63,396 nucleotides of DNA from an uncultured Collinsella sp. (GTDB lineage Bacteria > Actinomycetota > Coriobacteriia > Coriobacteriales > Coriobacteriaceae). The DNA is taken from positions 1-63,396 of the forward strand of contig UQUL01000007.1 of NCBI GenBank assembly GCA_900544235.1. The letters are read 5' to 3'. Below, in pieces: positions 52,242-60,810 of the stretch. Position 1 is the stretch's first letter. Each line of letters starts with the position of its first letter. Under the pieces are notes generated by a model. The model made no database searches, had not been told where the DNA came from, and was given only the letters and a program-made list of their open reading frames with translations. The translations under genes were made by a program, and so were the position numbers.

Positions 52242-53446
52242 TACAGCCATGCCGCGTAAGCCCCCTTGTCAGAGATGGCGTAGTGACGGGCAGAGCCCTC
52301 GCCCAGCCAGCCGTTCATCTTGGCAATGAAGGTGTCGACCAGATCGAGCGGCACGAAGGCCTGGATGGTACCGCCAAAGCCGCCGCCGTGAATACGAACG
52401 GCGCCACGGCCGTCGAGCACATGCTCGGCAAGAGCAAGTGCGTACATGGAAGGCTGCTCGGCACCCAGTTTGGCAACAACATTCTGCAGGTACATGGCGG
52501 AGCTGGCGCCGGACTCGCGCGTCAGGACCAGGAACTGGTCAATGTCGCCGGCGTTCAGAGCTGCCCAGCGCTTGTCGACCAGACCGTTCTCGTACCAGTA
52601 GTGAACGGCGCGCAGGCAGGCACGGTCGCCCAGCTTGGTGCGCAGCTCGGGGAGTTTGGCGTCAAAGTCGGCCACGTTTACCTCGCATAGGCGTGCCTTG
52701 CCAAACTCGGCGGCGACGTCCTGCATCTCGCGCGGAACGGCGGCGTAGTCGTCGGTAGCTGCCACATGGTCGGCGCCCACTTTAACGAGCACGAGCGCAT
52801 AGCCGTGATCCTCAAAGTTGAGCTCGAGCTTCTGGGTCTTAGGCTGGGCCTGATCCTCAAAGTCCATGTAGGCGAGGCCGCCCAGGCACACGGCAGCCTG
52901 GTCCATCAGACCGCAGGGCTTGCCGTAGTAGCTGTTCTCGGTGCGCTGGCTCATCTGAGCGAGCGTGACGGGCTCGATGGCGGGCGCGCCCCAGAGCGTC
53001 TCCATGGCGCGGCCGTATGCGGCCTCGACGGCGGCAGAGCTGGAAAGGCCGCCGCCCGAGGGGACGGAGCAGGTGAAGGCGAAGTCGAAGCCGTGGGGCT
53101 CAACGCCAAGGGCTGCGATCTCGTGGGCCATGCCGCGGACGAGGCTTGCGGAGGTGCCCTTCTCAGACTCCTGAACGTCTAGCGTGTCGAGCGCGATTTC
53201 AAACGTGGGATAGCCCTCGTCGGCAACGCGAACCTTGTTGGAGTCGGTTGCCACGGCGATGCCGTCAACGGCGACATCGAGCGAGCCGGCGATAACGTGG
53301 CCGCCCTCGTGGTCGGTGTGATTGCCGCTGATCTCGGAACGGCCAGGCGCGTGCACGTAGAGCACCTGGCGGTCGCCGATGGGGCCAAACTCCTCCTCGA
53401 ACAGCTTGGTGAGCGTGGCGAATGTCTTTTCGTCGGGGGTGGTCAT
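52241..53446 (-). CDS. galK: Galactokinase
   Basis: The 401-residue GHMP kinase phosphorylates galactose at C1. The galactokinase signature is GRSEISGNHTDHEGG; the ATP loop is SVPSGGGLSSSAAVEAAYG (its GGGLSSSA core); the C-terminal GGGFGGTIQAFV follows. It is the first gene of a galK-galT operon read leftward from a promoter controlled by the divergent LacI-type regulator at 53785. Confidence 0.94.
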   Translation of the reverse strand: MTTPDEKTFATLTKLFEEEFGPIGDRQVLYVHAPGRSEISGNHTDHEGGHVIAGSLDVAVDGIAVATDSNKVRVADEGYPTFEIALDTLDVQESEKGTSASLVRGMAHEIAALGVEPHGFDFAFTCSVPSGGGLSSSAAVEAAYGRAMETLWGAPAIEPVTLAQMSQRTENSYYGKPCGLMDQAAVCLGGLAYMDFEDQAQPKTQKLELNFEDHGYALVLVKVGADHVAATDDYAAVPREMQDVAAEFGKARLCEVNVADFDAKLPELRTKLGDRACLRAVHYWYENGLVDKRWAALNAGDIDQFLVLTRESGASSAMYLQNVVAKLGAEQPSMYALALAEHVLDGRGAVRIHGGGFGGTIQAFVPLDLVDTFIAKMNGWLGEGSARHYAISDKGAYAAWL

Positions 53447-53784
53447 GGGAGTCCTTTCCTTGGCGCGCCCGGGTGGGTTTTGCGTCGTTATGAGTACGTT
53501 AACAACTTAAAGCGGCATGAACCAAGTGTTCACGATACCGCACGTTACGGGCTATGTTAACGTACTCATAACACATCGCTTGTCACTTTTTGAGAATCTG
53601 GTAATCGGTAGAAATTCAGCCGTGAACGGTACTGCCGTATGGACTTATAAAGCAGAAGAGATGCAGATAGAAAAAGTAGAGTACGTTAACATGCGTCCGA
53701 CGATAGCGGGCCTCGGCGCGGGATGTATTTCTGCCCGGGCCGGCATTCACGCTATTCAGATCTCGCAAGGGTGAAGGTGATCCT
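53447..53784. promoter_or_regulatory. galK-LacI divergent region with operators
   Basis: ATGAGTACGTTAACAA (53490-53505) and the inverted ATGTTAACGTACTCAT (53554-53569) are 17-bp matched sites with GTTATGAG/CTCATAAC flanks; a third site AGAGTACGTTAACATG is at 53678-53693. GTGAACGGT lies at 53622-53630. No gene fits in this stretch. Confidence 0.75.
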
Positions 53785-54816
53785 GTGGCAAGGCGCCCGT
53801 CCAACGATACCAGTTCGCGTCCGGTCTCCATGGCCGACGTCGCCCGCGCTGCCGGCGTTTCGCAGCAGACGGTTTCGCGCGTCGCCAACGGCTTGCCTAA
53901 CGTTAACGAGCAGACGCGCCAGCGCGTACAGGCCGCTATGCAAAAGCTCGGCTTTCGTCCGAGTTATGCCGGTCGCTCGCTGCGCGACGGCCGTTATCAT
54001 TCGGTCGGCCTGTGCGTCAACGATGTCACCAAGTTCGGCAACCTCTCAATGATCGACGGCATCGCCAGCGCTGCTCGCGAGCATAATTGCGCCATCACGC
54101 TGGTCGAGATGTCCAAGACCGAGGAGTTTTCGCTTGCCGAGGCCACGCGTCGTATGGCCGCATTGCCGGTGGACGGCATCATCATCGGTATGAGTCGCAT
54201 GGCGCCCGATTTTGAGACGTTTGATCCACTGCCGGGCATTGGCACGGTCATCGTTACCATGTACGCGCACCCGCGGGTGACCACGGTCGATTCCGACCAT
54301 TACGGCTGCTCGCTATTGCTTATGGATCACCTGTTTGAGCTAGGGCACGAGCAGATTCGCTATATTGGCGGCCCGTCATTCTCGGTCGACGAGCAATTTC
54401 GTCGCGCCGGTTGGCAGGATGCACTCGAGCGTAAACACATCGAGCCGGCAGAGCCGCTCGAGGGCGACTGGTCTGCCAACAGCGGCTACGAGGCCGGCAG
54501 GTACCTGGCCGAGCACGATCGCACCATGACGGCGATTTACGCGGCAAACGACCAGATGGCAAATGGCGCGATTGCAGCGCTGCGCGATAGCGGTCTGCGC
54601 GTGCCCGAGGACGTGAGCGTGGTGGGCGTCGACGATTCGCTCGATGATTTTGTGGCACACAACGAGCTCACGACCGTTCGATTCGATTTGCATCAGCGTG
54701 GACGCGAGGTGTTCGAGCACGCGGTTCCCAAGGCGGGGGCAACGGACAAAACCGTTGCCATTCGTATTCCCGGCCAGCTTATCGTTCGACATACCACGGC
54801 AGCTCCGCGCACATAG
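53785..54816 (+). CDS. LacI-family repressor of galKT
   Basis: The 343-residue protein has the helix-turn-helix MADVARAAGVSQQTVSRVANG and a GalR-like effector domain (TAIYAANDQMANGAIAALRDSG, SVVGVDDSLDD). It is divergent from galK, and three matching ATGAGTACGTTAACA operators lie between. GTG 53785 follows AAGGTGAT. It is a paralogue of the three lac-module repressors and most like the one at 39165. Confidence 0.9.
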   Translation: MARRPSNDTSSRPVSMADVARAAGVSQQTVSRVANGLPNVNEQTRQRVQAAMQKLGFRPSYAGRSLRDGRYHSVGLCVNDVTKFGNLSMIDGIASAAREHNCAITLVEMSKTEEFSLAEATRRMAALPVDGIIIGMSRMAPDFETFDPLPGIGTVIVTMYAHPRVTTVDSDHYGCSLLLMDHLFELGHEQIRYIGGPSFSVDEQFRRAGWQDALERKHIEPAEPLEGDWSANSGYEAGRYLAEHDRTMTAIYAANDQMANGAIAALRDSGLRVPEDVSVVGVDDSLDDFVAHNELTTVRFDLHQRGREVFEHAVPKAGATDKTVAIRIPGQLIVRHTTAAPRT

Positions 54817-54945
54817 TTTTTGCAGGTCAATGGCGATATATTCCGCCTCAATAACAATCGATAAGGATGCTGGCAGATAGCCGTGGCTATGAAGACGAGT
54901 GCTATGATAGACGGGCTCTTTTGTCTATCTAGGAGGCTTTGCCTG

Positions 54946-56106
54946 ATGGAGATCACCAAGGATATCCGCTACATTGGCGTTAACGATCACGACATTGACC
55001 TGTTCGAGGGCCAGTACGATGTGTCCGAGAACGGCATGGCATACAACAGCTACGTTATCTTGGGCGAAAAGATCGCTGTCGCCGATTCAGTCGACGGCGG
55101 TTTTGTTGACGAGTGGCTCGGCAACCTCGAGGCCGTGCTCGATGGCCGCACGCCCGACTACCTGATCGTCCATCACATGGAGCCCGATCACTCCGCCGGC
55201 ATCGCCGCCTTTATGGAGCGCTATCCCCAGGCGCAGATTGTTGCCAGCATGGGCGCCTTCCGTATGATGGTCAACTACTTTGGCACCGACTTCCCCGAGC
55301 GCAAGATGGTCGTCAAAGATGGCGACGTGCTCGACCTGGGCGGCCACAGCCTAACCTTTGTCGGTGCCCCCAATGTTCACTGGCCCGAGGTGCTCTTCTC
55401 CTACGAGTCCACCGACAAGGTGCTCTTTAGTGCCGACGGTTTTGGCAAGTTTGGCGCCAACGACATCGAGGATCCCGAGGGCTGGGCTTGCGAAGCGCGC
55501 CGTTACTACTTTGGCATCGTCGGTAAGTTCGGCAAGTTCGTGCAGGCCGTCCTCAAGAAGGCCGCCGACCTGGACATCCAGATTATCTGCCCGCTCCACG
55601 GCCCCGTGCTGACTGAGAACCTGGGCTACTACCTCGACACCTATAACACCTGGTCGAGCTATCAGCCCGAGGACGAGGGTATCACGATTGCCTATGCGAG
55701 CGTGTACGGGCATCTGAAGGCTGCCGTTGAGGAGCTCGCATCTGCGCTCGAGGCCCGCGGCCAAAAGGTCTCCGTCTTTGACTTGGCTCGTGACGATATG
55801 GCCGAGGCCGTTGAGGACGCGTTCCGCTATGACCGCCTGGTGCTCGCCTCCATCACCTATCAGGGCGAGATCTTCCCGTTCATGAGCACCTTTATTCACA
55901 CGCTTGCCGAGCATGCCTATCAGAATCGTACGGTGGCACTCGTCGAGGCCGGCTCCTGGGCGCCCGCTGCCGCCAAGGTTATGACCAAGGAGCTCGAGGG
56001 CATGAAGGACATCACCCTGGCGCAGAACAAGGTGACCGTGTTGGGCTCGCTCAACGACGCCTCGCGCGCTCAGATCGAGGCCCTCGCCGACGAGCTGTCC
56101 AAGTAG
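54946..56106 (+). CDS. FprA-family flavodiiron protein
   Basis: The 386-residue protein has a metallo-beta-lactamase-like N-domain with the diiron motif HHMEPDH (His77, Glu79, Asp81, His82) and later GDVLDLGGHSLTFVGAPNVHWP-type segments, then a flavodoxin domain from about residue 250 (ITIAYASVYGHLKAAVEEL). Such enzymes reduce oxygen or nitric oxide and protect anaerobes. There is no rubredoxin domain, so an external donor is needed. ATG 54946 follows AGGAGG. It is not part of the sugar system. Confidence 0.9.
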   Translation: MEITKDIRYIGVNDHDIDLFEGQYDVSENGMAYNSYVILGEKIAVADSVDGGFVDEWLGNLEAVLDGRTPDYLIVHHMEPDHSAGIAAFMERYPQAQIVASMGAFRMMVNYFGTDFPERKMVVKDGDVLDLGGHSLTFVGAPNVHWPEVLFSYESTDKVLFSADGFGKFGANDIEDPEGWACEARRYYFGIVGKFGKFVQAVLKKAADLDIQIICPLHGPVLTENLGYYLDTYNTWSSYQPEDEGITIAYASVYGHLKAAVEELASALEARGQKVSVFDLARDDMAEAVEDAFRYDRLVLASITYQGEIFPFMSTFIHTLAEHAYQNRTVALVEAGSWAPAAAKVMTKELEGMKDITLAQNKVTVLGSLNDASRAQIEALADELSK

Positions 56107-56141
56107 CGACACGTTCACTTTTGACGCTCAACCATCACAAC

Positions 56142-56178
56142 CACCACAAAGGGGGCAGGCCTCTTTGTGGTGATTTTT
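56142..56178 (+). terminator. Terminator of the flavodiiron gene
   Basis: CACCACAAAG pairs with CTTTGTGGTG, followed by ATTTTTG. Confidence 0.9.
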
Positions 56179-56180
56179 GT

Positions 56181-56984
56181 TTAAGCGCCGGCGATGACGA
56201 GATTTGGGCGGGCGTCGTCGACGATTTCGGCGATTGAGGTGGCGACGGCATGATCGGGGTCACGGTCCATCACGATGGTGTCGACATCGGCCAGCTCGGC
56301 AAAGCGGTACATGCCGCGTCCGTTAACCTTGCTGGCGTCCATGAGGGCGACGCTTTGATGGGCCGCGGCGATCATAGCCGTTTTGGTCTCGGCCATCTGG
56401 GGAAAGTCGGTCGTAAAGCCGCAGCTGGAGACAAAGGCGCCGGGGCACATGACGGCCAGATCGGCATGGACCATTTGGAGCGCCTGCATGGTAAGTGGAC
56501 CGTACAGATAACGATGGCCTTTGCGCAACGCCCCGCCCAGCATGACGACATCGACCGAGGGCATGCTCTCGTCGATGTAATCGGCGATGGTAATGTCGGC
56601 CGTGATAACGGTGATACCGTCGCGCTGATCGAGGAGCCGGACGAACTCGAGCGCCGTGGTGCCCGAGTCGACGAGCAGGGTGTCACCGTCATTGACGAGT
56701 TCAATGGCGCTTTGTGCGATGGCTTGTTTGGCGGCGACGTTGACATTGATGCGGCGATCCTGCGTGGAAACAGTCAGACGCTTGTGGAGCGATACGGCGC
56801 CACCATGCGTGCGGCGCAGCTTGCCTGCTTCGGCGAGCGCGTCCAGGTCGGCGCGGGCGGTAACGGAGGACACGCCAAAGGTCTGGGCGATTTCTGCTAC
56901 TTGCACCGAGGCATTATGCTCGAGCATTTCCATGATGGCGGCACGACGCTCATCGGCGAAGGCTCGGGTTGTTGGGTGGGCCAT
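56181..56984 (-). CDS. DeoR-family repressor beside the aldolase gene
   Basis: The 267-residue protein has a DeoR helix-turn-helix (VQVAEIAQTFGVSSVTARADLDALAEAG) and a DeoRC sensor domain with the DSGTTALEFVRLLD phosphate loop. It is divergent from the class II aldolase gene and likely controls it. The ATG at 56984 has a GGAGC site; the in-frame ATG at 57041 would add 19 residues that are not family-like. Confidence 0.85.
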   Translation of the reverse strand: MAHPTTRAFADERRAAIMEMLEHNASVQVAEIAQTFGVSSVTARADLDALAEAGKLRRTHGGAVSLHKRLTVSTQDRRINVNVAAKQAIAQSAIELVNDGDTLLVDSGTTALEFVRLLDQRDGITVITADITIADYIDESMPSVDVVMLGGALRKGHRYLYGPLTMQALQMVHADLAVMCPGAFVSSCGFTTDFPQMAETKTAMIAAAHQSVALMDASKVNGRGMYRFAELADVDTIVMDRDPDHAVATSIAEIVDDARPNLVIAGA

Positions 56985-57318
56985 AGCTGCTCCATTCTCG
57001 GCAAAATTTGCAGGAATTGTGTTGACTCTATTTTCGTTCATTTTCTTTTTGAGTAAGAAAATACCTTTCGATTACTTATCTTTTCTATAAAAGAAAGACG
57101 CTGAACGCCCAAAATTCAATATCGAACATGTCCGCTCGGCTCAAATTCCTTCCGTTTACTTTTCAAAAACGGCTGTATTGACCTGCGTGGGCTCAATATC
57201 TCGCACGTGTAAAGCCGCTGAATTTCATACAATGAGCGCAGCAAAACGCAAGGTAAAACGCCTTGTGAACAACTACGCCCGATGTCCAGATGCGGGCGAG
57301 GGAGAGGAGCAAACGCTC
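56985..57318. promoter_or_regulatory. Divergent region upstream of the aldolase gene
   Basis: An AT-rich stretch at 57040-57100 carries repeated TTTTCTT/AAGAAAA words around TTTCGATTACTTATC, plausible binding sites for a DeoR protein. No gene is present; an in-frame extension of the aldolase from 57178 is rejected because it lacks family sequence. Confidence 0.4.
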
Positions 57319-58176
57319 ATGGCACTTGTTACCACCGAAAAGATGCTCAAGGACGCTCAGGCCGGCCACTACGCCGTCGGCGCGTTCAACGTCGAGAACC
57401 TCGAGTTTGTTATGGCCGTTCTGGCTGCTGCCGAGGAGACCAAGTCCCCCGTCATCATGCAGACCACCCCGGGCACCATCAAGACCGCTGGTCTGGACTA
57501 CTTCTACGGCATGGTCAAGGCTGCTGCCGAGCGCGCTTCCGTGCCCGTCGCTCTGCACCTCGATCACGGCGATGGCTATGACCGCTGCATGCAGGCTTTC
57601 CGCACCGGCTATACCTCTGTCATGATCGACGGTTCGCACGAGTCCTTCGAGGACAACATCGCCCTGACCAAGTCCGTCGCCGACGCTGGCCGCGCCATGG
57701 GCGTGCCCGTCGAGGCCGAGCTCGGCAAGGTTGGCGGCAAGGAGGACGACGGTCCCGCGGTTGAGGGCGAGAGCCCCTACACCGATCCGGCCGAGGCCAA
57801 GGAGTTCGTCGAGCGTACCGGCTGCACCTCGCTGGCTATTGGCGTTGGCACCAGCCACGGTGTGTACACGAGCGATCCGCACATCGAGCAGTCCGTGGTC
57901 AAGGCCATCCGCGACGCCGTTGACGTGCCGCTGGTTCTGCACGGCACCTCTGGTGTGCCCGATGAGCAGGTTGCCGAGGCTGTGAAGAACGGCATCTGCA
58001 AGGTTAACTACGCCACCGAGCTGCGTCAGGCCTACACCAAGGGCTTCATGGCCTACATGGCCGAGAATCCCGCCTGCTTCGATCCCAAGAAGCCGGCCAA
58101 GGAGGGTATGCGTGAGATCACCGAGCTGGTTAAGATCCGCATGACCAACCTCAACTCTGTGGGCAAAGCAGAGTAA
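57319..58176 (+). CDS. Class II tagatose/fructose-bisphosphate aldolase (GatY/KbaY-like)
   Basis: The 285-residue protein is a zinc aldolase with metal ligands in HLDHGDGYDRC, IGVGTSHGVY and LHGTSGV, and the signature MIDGSHESFEDNIALTK followed by VEAELGKVGGKEDD. The VMIDGS and AELGK segments match GatY/KbaY and related FBA enzymes. It would cleave tagatose-1,6-bisphosphate from the LacC reaction, and could equally serve glycolysis. ATG 57319 has an AGGAG site 9 bases upstream. Confidence 0.85.
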   Translation: MALVTTEKMLKDAQAGHYAVGAFNVENLEFVMAVLAAAEETKSPVIMQTTPGTIKTAGLDYFYGMVKAAAERASVPVALHLDHGDGYDRCMQAFRTGYTSVMIDGSHESFEDNIALTKSVADAGRAMGVPVEAELGKVGGKEDDGPAVEGESPYTDPAEAKEFVERTGCTSLAIGVGTSHGVYTSDPHIEQSVVKAIRDAVDVPLVLHGTSGVPDEQVAEAVKNGICKVNYATELRQAYTKGFMAYMAENPACFDPKKPAKEGMREITELVKIRMTNLNSVGKAE

Positions 58177-58202
58177 CAGCAAGGGTACTCTGCTTTGCCC
58201 AC
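58159..58202 (+). terminator. 17-bp hairpin overlapping the aldolase stop codon
   Basis: The arm 58159-58175 lies within the final codons and the TAA; it pairs perfectly with 58186-58202 across a 10-base loop. No T run follows, so it may protect or stall the mRNA end instead of terminating it. Confidence 0.6.
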
Positions 58203-58203
58203 C

Positions 58204-58356
58204 GGACGGCTTGGGCGGGTCCCCGTACTTAGTTTCCAAAACGTCCTCGCGCATGAAGGCCCCCGTTGCCTCGCTTCTACGAAGCGTTGGCAACGGGGGC
58301 CTTCGCGCTGCGGAATGATTTTGGAAACTAAGTACGGGGACCCGCCCAAGCTGTCC
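58204..58356. repeat. Triple nested palindrome
   Basis: Outer arms 58210-58241 and 58319-58350 are 32-base perfect inverted copies that extend a further 6 bases with one mismatch. Inside are 16-bp arms (58255-58270 with 58289-58304), and inside those CGCTTC/GAAGCG (58272-58286). The core word GGGTCCCCGTACTTAG is not shared with family A. No transposase is near. Confidence 0.88.
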
Positions 58357-58886
58357 TGCTCGATCGCCCTTGTGGCGTTGGGGCGGAATAGTGGGGCGCG
58401 AGGGGCGTTTTGTTGGTGGGGGCTAGTATGCCCGGGCTTGGTTGGGGAATGACTTGTTTAGGGATGCTTGGAGCTTTTCGAACGATGCTCGTAAGTTGTG
58501 GCTCTGGTCGGTTGAGCGTTTGGCTTTTGTGGTTGGGGAGTCGAGGAGGCCGTTTCTCTGTGTCGGGGGGAAGGAGAAAAGGTCTGCATGTGTTAGGGAT
58601 GGCTGCTGTGCTGCGTCATTGGAAGAATGCATGCTTATGCGGCCTCCTCGATGTCCACCAAAAGGTTGCGCACGGGGTGTGCTGCTAGGTCCCGTGCGTT
58701 GGCAGTATTATGCCGCGGCTGCTGCAAAGAAGTGCTAAAGAAAGGCTTAATGAGGTTTGACGTTGCGATGAAACCGCAGGTAAAAGCTATCGAGTAACAC
58801 TCTTGAAAGGTTTTGGGCTTAAGGGCTTTCTAAGGTTTGTGGCACGGATGTGGCTTGCCTGTGTGGGGCGTGTGGACGGCTCGTTC
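58357..58886. other. Gene-poor stretch before the Vsr fusion gene
   Basis: About 530 bases. The minus strand holds a 69-codon frame (58423-58632, MHSSNDAAQQPSL start) and just upstream an in-frame tail ending LLVDIEEAA and a stop. These could be remains of a gene that once preceded the fusion gene, but neither has a recognisable domain. A 23-base word at 58766-58788 (core GATGAAACCGCAGGT) recurs at 63188-63210. Confidence 0.35.
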
Positions 58887-59876
58887 CTAGCGCTGCGGTG
58901 CGGCGGCGCGTACTTGTTCGATGACCTTTTCCATCGTGGCGTCGATGTGGTCTTTTTTGAGCTCGCATTCCCAGATGGTTATGGGCGTCCAGCCCATTTG
59001 AGTGAGTGCTGCCACGGCAGCGTGGTCGCGCTCAACGTTGCGACGGAACTTTGCCTCCCAAAACTCAACGTTGCGCTTGGGCTGGCTAGGGTTGCACTTG
59101 GGGCAGCGGTGCCAAAAGCAGCCGTTGACGAAGATGGCGATCTTGCGCCCGGGGAAGGCGATGTCGGGCTTGCCGGGAACCTTCCATTCCAAACGATAGC
59201 CCGTGAGGCCCGCGGCGCGCAGGCGCTGACGTACGAGCAGCTCGGGTTTGGTGTTCGCACGCTTGTTGCCCTTCATGGACTTTTTTATAGCGGCGCGACG
59301 GCGCACCAGTTCGCGCTCGTCAGCGGAAAGGTCCGAGGTATCGATGCCGTCGAGCAGACCGGGCTTGGGGCGCTTCTTGCTGCGGCGCTTAGGTGCGCGC
59401 TTGGGCTTGGAAGCGGGCTCGTCGGTCGTGGTGGCCTCGGCGTCGTTGGCGGCGCCATTGGCCTCAAGCCGATCTTCCTTCAGCTCAATCAGGGCATCAA
59501 TGAGCCCCTTGTCGGCGGGCATCCATTCCACCGTGGCAAGCGAGGTGCGCGGAATCCAACGGATATCGAGTTGACGGTCATGCTTCTGGGGCTCATCGGA
59601 TTCATCGGCGAGCGAGCAGTAGTAGCACTCCATGGAGAGATGGAAATTGGGGTAGTCATACTCAACGGTATAGAAATCACGCAGGTTGGTGACTTTGACC
59701 TGCAGCTCTTCCATGAGCTCGCGTCGTACGGCGTCCTCGGGCGTCTCGCCGCGCATGAGCTTGCCACCGGGGAACTCCCAAAGTCCCTGCATGTCGCCGT
59801 AGCCGCGCTGCACGGCAAGCAGCTCATCAGATCCTTCCTTGCGAATGATCCCAGCGGCAACATGAACAGTCTTCAA
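58887..59876 (-). CDS. Nudix hydrolase fused to Vsr mismatch endonuclease
   Basis: The 329-residue product starts at TTG 59876 behind GAGAGGA. Residues 1-130 are a MutT-like Nudix domain with box GGKLMRGETPEDAVRRELMEE (G38 to E57). A Lys/Arg-rich linker (about 155-200) follows. Residues 200-329 are a Vsr endonuclease: NTKPELLVRQRLR, GKPDIAFPGRKIAIFVNG with Asp238, CFWHRCPKC with His256 and zinc-type cysteines, and TIWECEL. Vsr nicks T:G mismatches left by deamination of methylated cytosine; MutT cleans oxidised nucleotides. No cytosine methyltransferase gene is in the window. Longer in-frame upstream sequence is antisense to the ABC gene and is not included. Confidence 0.9.
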   Translation of the reverse strand: MKTVHVAAGIIRKEGSDELLAVQRGYGDMQGLWEFPGGKLMRGETPEDAVRRELMEELQVKVTNLRDFYTVEYDYPNFHLSMECYYCSLADESDEPQKHDRQLDIRWIPRTSLATVEWMPADKGLIDALIELKEDRLEANGAANDAEATTTDEPASKPKRAPKRRSKKRPKPGLLDGIDTSDLSADERELVRRRAAIKKSMKGNKRANTKPELLVRQRLRAAGLTGYRLEWKVPGKPDIAFPGRKIAIFVNGCFWHRCPKCNPSQPKRNVEFWEAKFRRNVERDHAAVAALTQMGWTPITIWECELKKDHIDATMEKVIEQVRAAAPQR

Positions 59877-60024
59877 CAGGAGTCCTCTCTCAACATCAAC
59901 ACGTGGCAGGGTAGCTACGCGTACCTTACACAACGGTAAGGCAAGCGTAAGCCATATCGATGGTAGCTGACTCGTCTTCTTGCGACTATAGATGCCGTAG
60001 ACTAATTGCAAGAAAGGACTCGGT

Positions 60025-60810
60025 ATGCAAACCACGCACATGGCGACCCCGGTACTGGAGGTCGCACATCTCGAAAAGGTATATGGAGCGTTGGGCAACG
60101 TGACCCGCGCGCTCAACGACGTCAACTTTACCGTCAACCGCGGCGAATTCGTGGGCATCATGGGCGCCTCGGGCTCGGGCAAGTCGACGCTGCTCAACTG
60201 CGTCTCGACCATCGATAGCGCCACGAGCGGCACGATCCGCATCAACGGGCAGGACGTAACCCGCATGAAACAGGCCAAACTCTCGCAGTTCCGCCGCGAG
60301 GAGCTCGGCTTTATCTTCCAGGACTCCAACCTGCTCGATACGCTCACGGCACGCGAGAACATCGCCCTGCCGCTCACCATCGCCCGCACAAACTCGGCAG
60401 AGATCTCGACCCGCGTGCAGGATGTGGCAGCGCGCCTGTCCATCAGTCAGGTGCTCGACAAGTATCCCTACCAGATGTCCGGCGGGCAGCAGCAGCGCGT
60501 TGCCGCGGCTCGCGCACTCGTCACCGACCCCACCATGATCATGGCCGATGAGCCCACCGGCGCCCTCGATTCCAAGAGCGCCCGCCTGCTGCTCGAGAGC
60601 CTGGAGGCCCTTAACCGCCGCCTACGCGCCACCGTGCTCATGGTCACACACGACAGCTTTGCCGCCAGTTACACGAGCCGTGTGCTGTTTATTCGCGACG
60701 GCAAGATCTTCACCGAGCTGCGCCGCGGCGACACCGACCGCCGAGAGTTCTTCGACCGCATTATGGAGGTCGTTGCCATGATGGGCGGTGAGGGCTCCGA
60801 TGCTCTGTAA
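60025..60810 (+). CDS. ABC transporter ATPase, BceA/LolD-like
   Basis: The 261-residue ATPase has Walker A GASGSGKST (about residues 50-58), Q-loop FIFQDSNLLD, signature MSGGQQQR and Walker B MIMADEP. The MacB/LolD/BceA group fits best, partly because the adjacent permease has the FtsX fold. It likely moves or resists a peptide antibiotic or lipoprotein substrate. ATG 60025 follows GAAAGGA. The last bases overlap the permease start, so the two are coupled. No histidine kinase is adjacent. Confidence 0.92.
   Translation: MQTTHMATPVLEVAHLEKVYGALGNVTRALNDVNFTVNRGEFVGIMGASGSGKSTLLNCVSTIDSATSGTIRINGQDVTRMKQAKLSQFRREELGFIFQDSNLLDTLTARENIALPLTIARTNSAEISTRVQDVAARLSISQVLDKYPYQMSGGQQQRVAAARALVTDPTMIMADEPTGALDSKSARLLLESLEALNRRLRATVLMVTHDSFAASYTSRVLFIRDGKIFTELRRGDTDRREFFDRIMEVVAMMGGEGSDAL

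Noticed and set aside
58423..58632. A 69-codon gene on the minus strand
   Set aside because: It has no recognisable domain and no good ribosome site. It may be a relic, so it is described only within the gene-poor stretch.
59877..60443. An N-terminal extension of the Nudix-Vsr protein
   Set aside because: It is antisense to the ABC ATPase and Ser/Arg-rich. The Nudix fold begins directly after the TTG at 59876.
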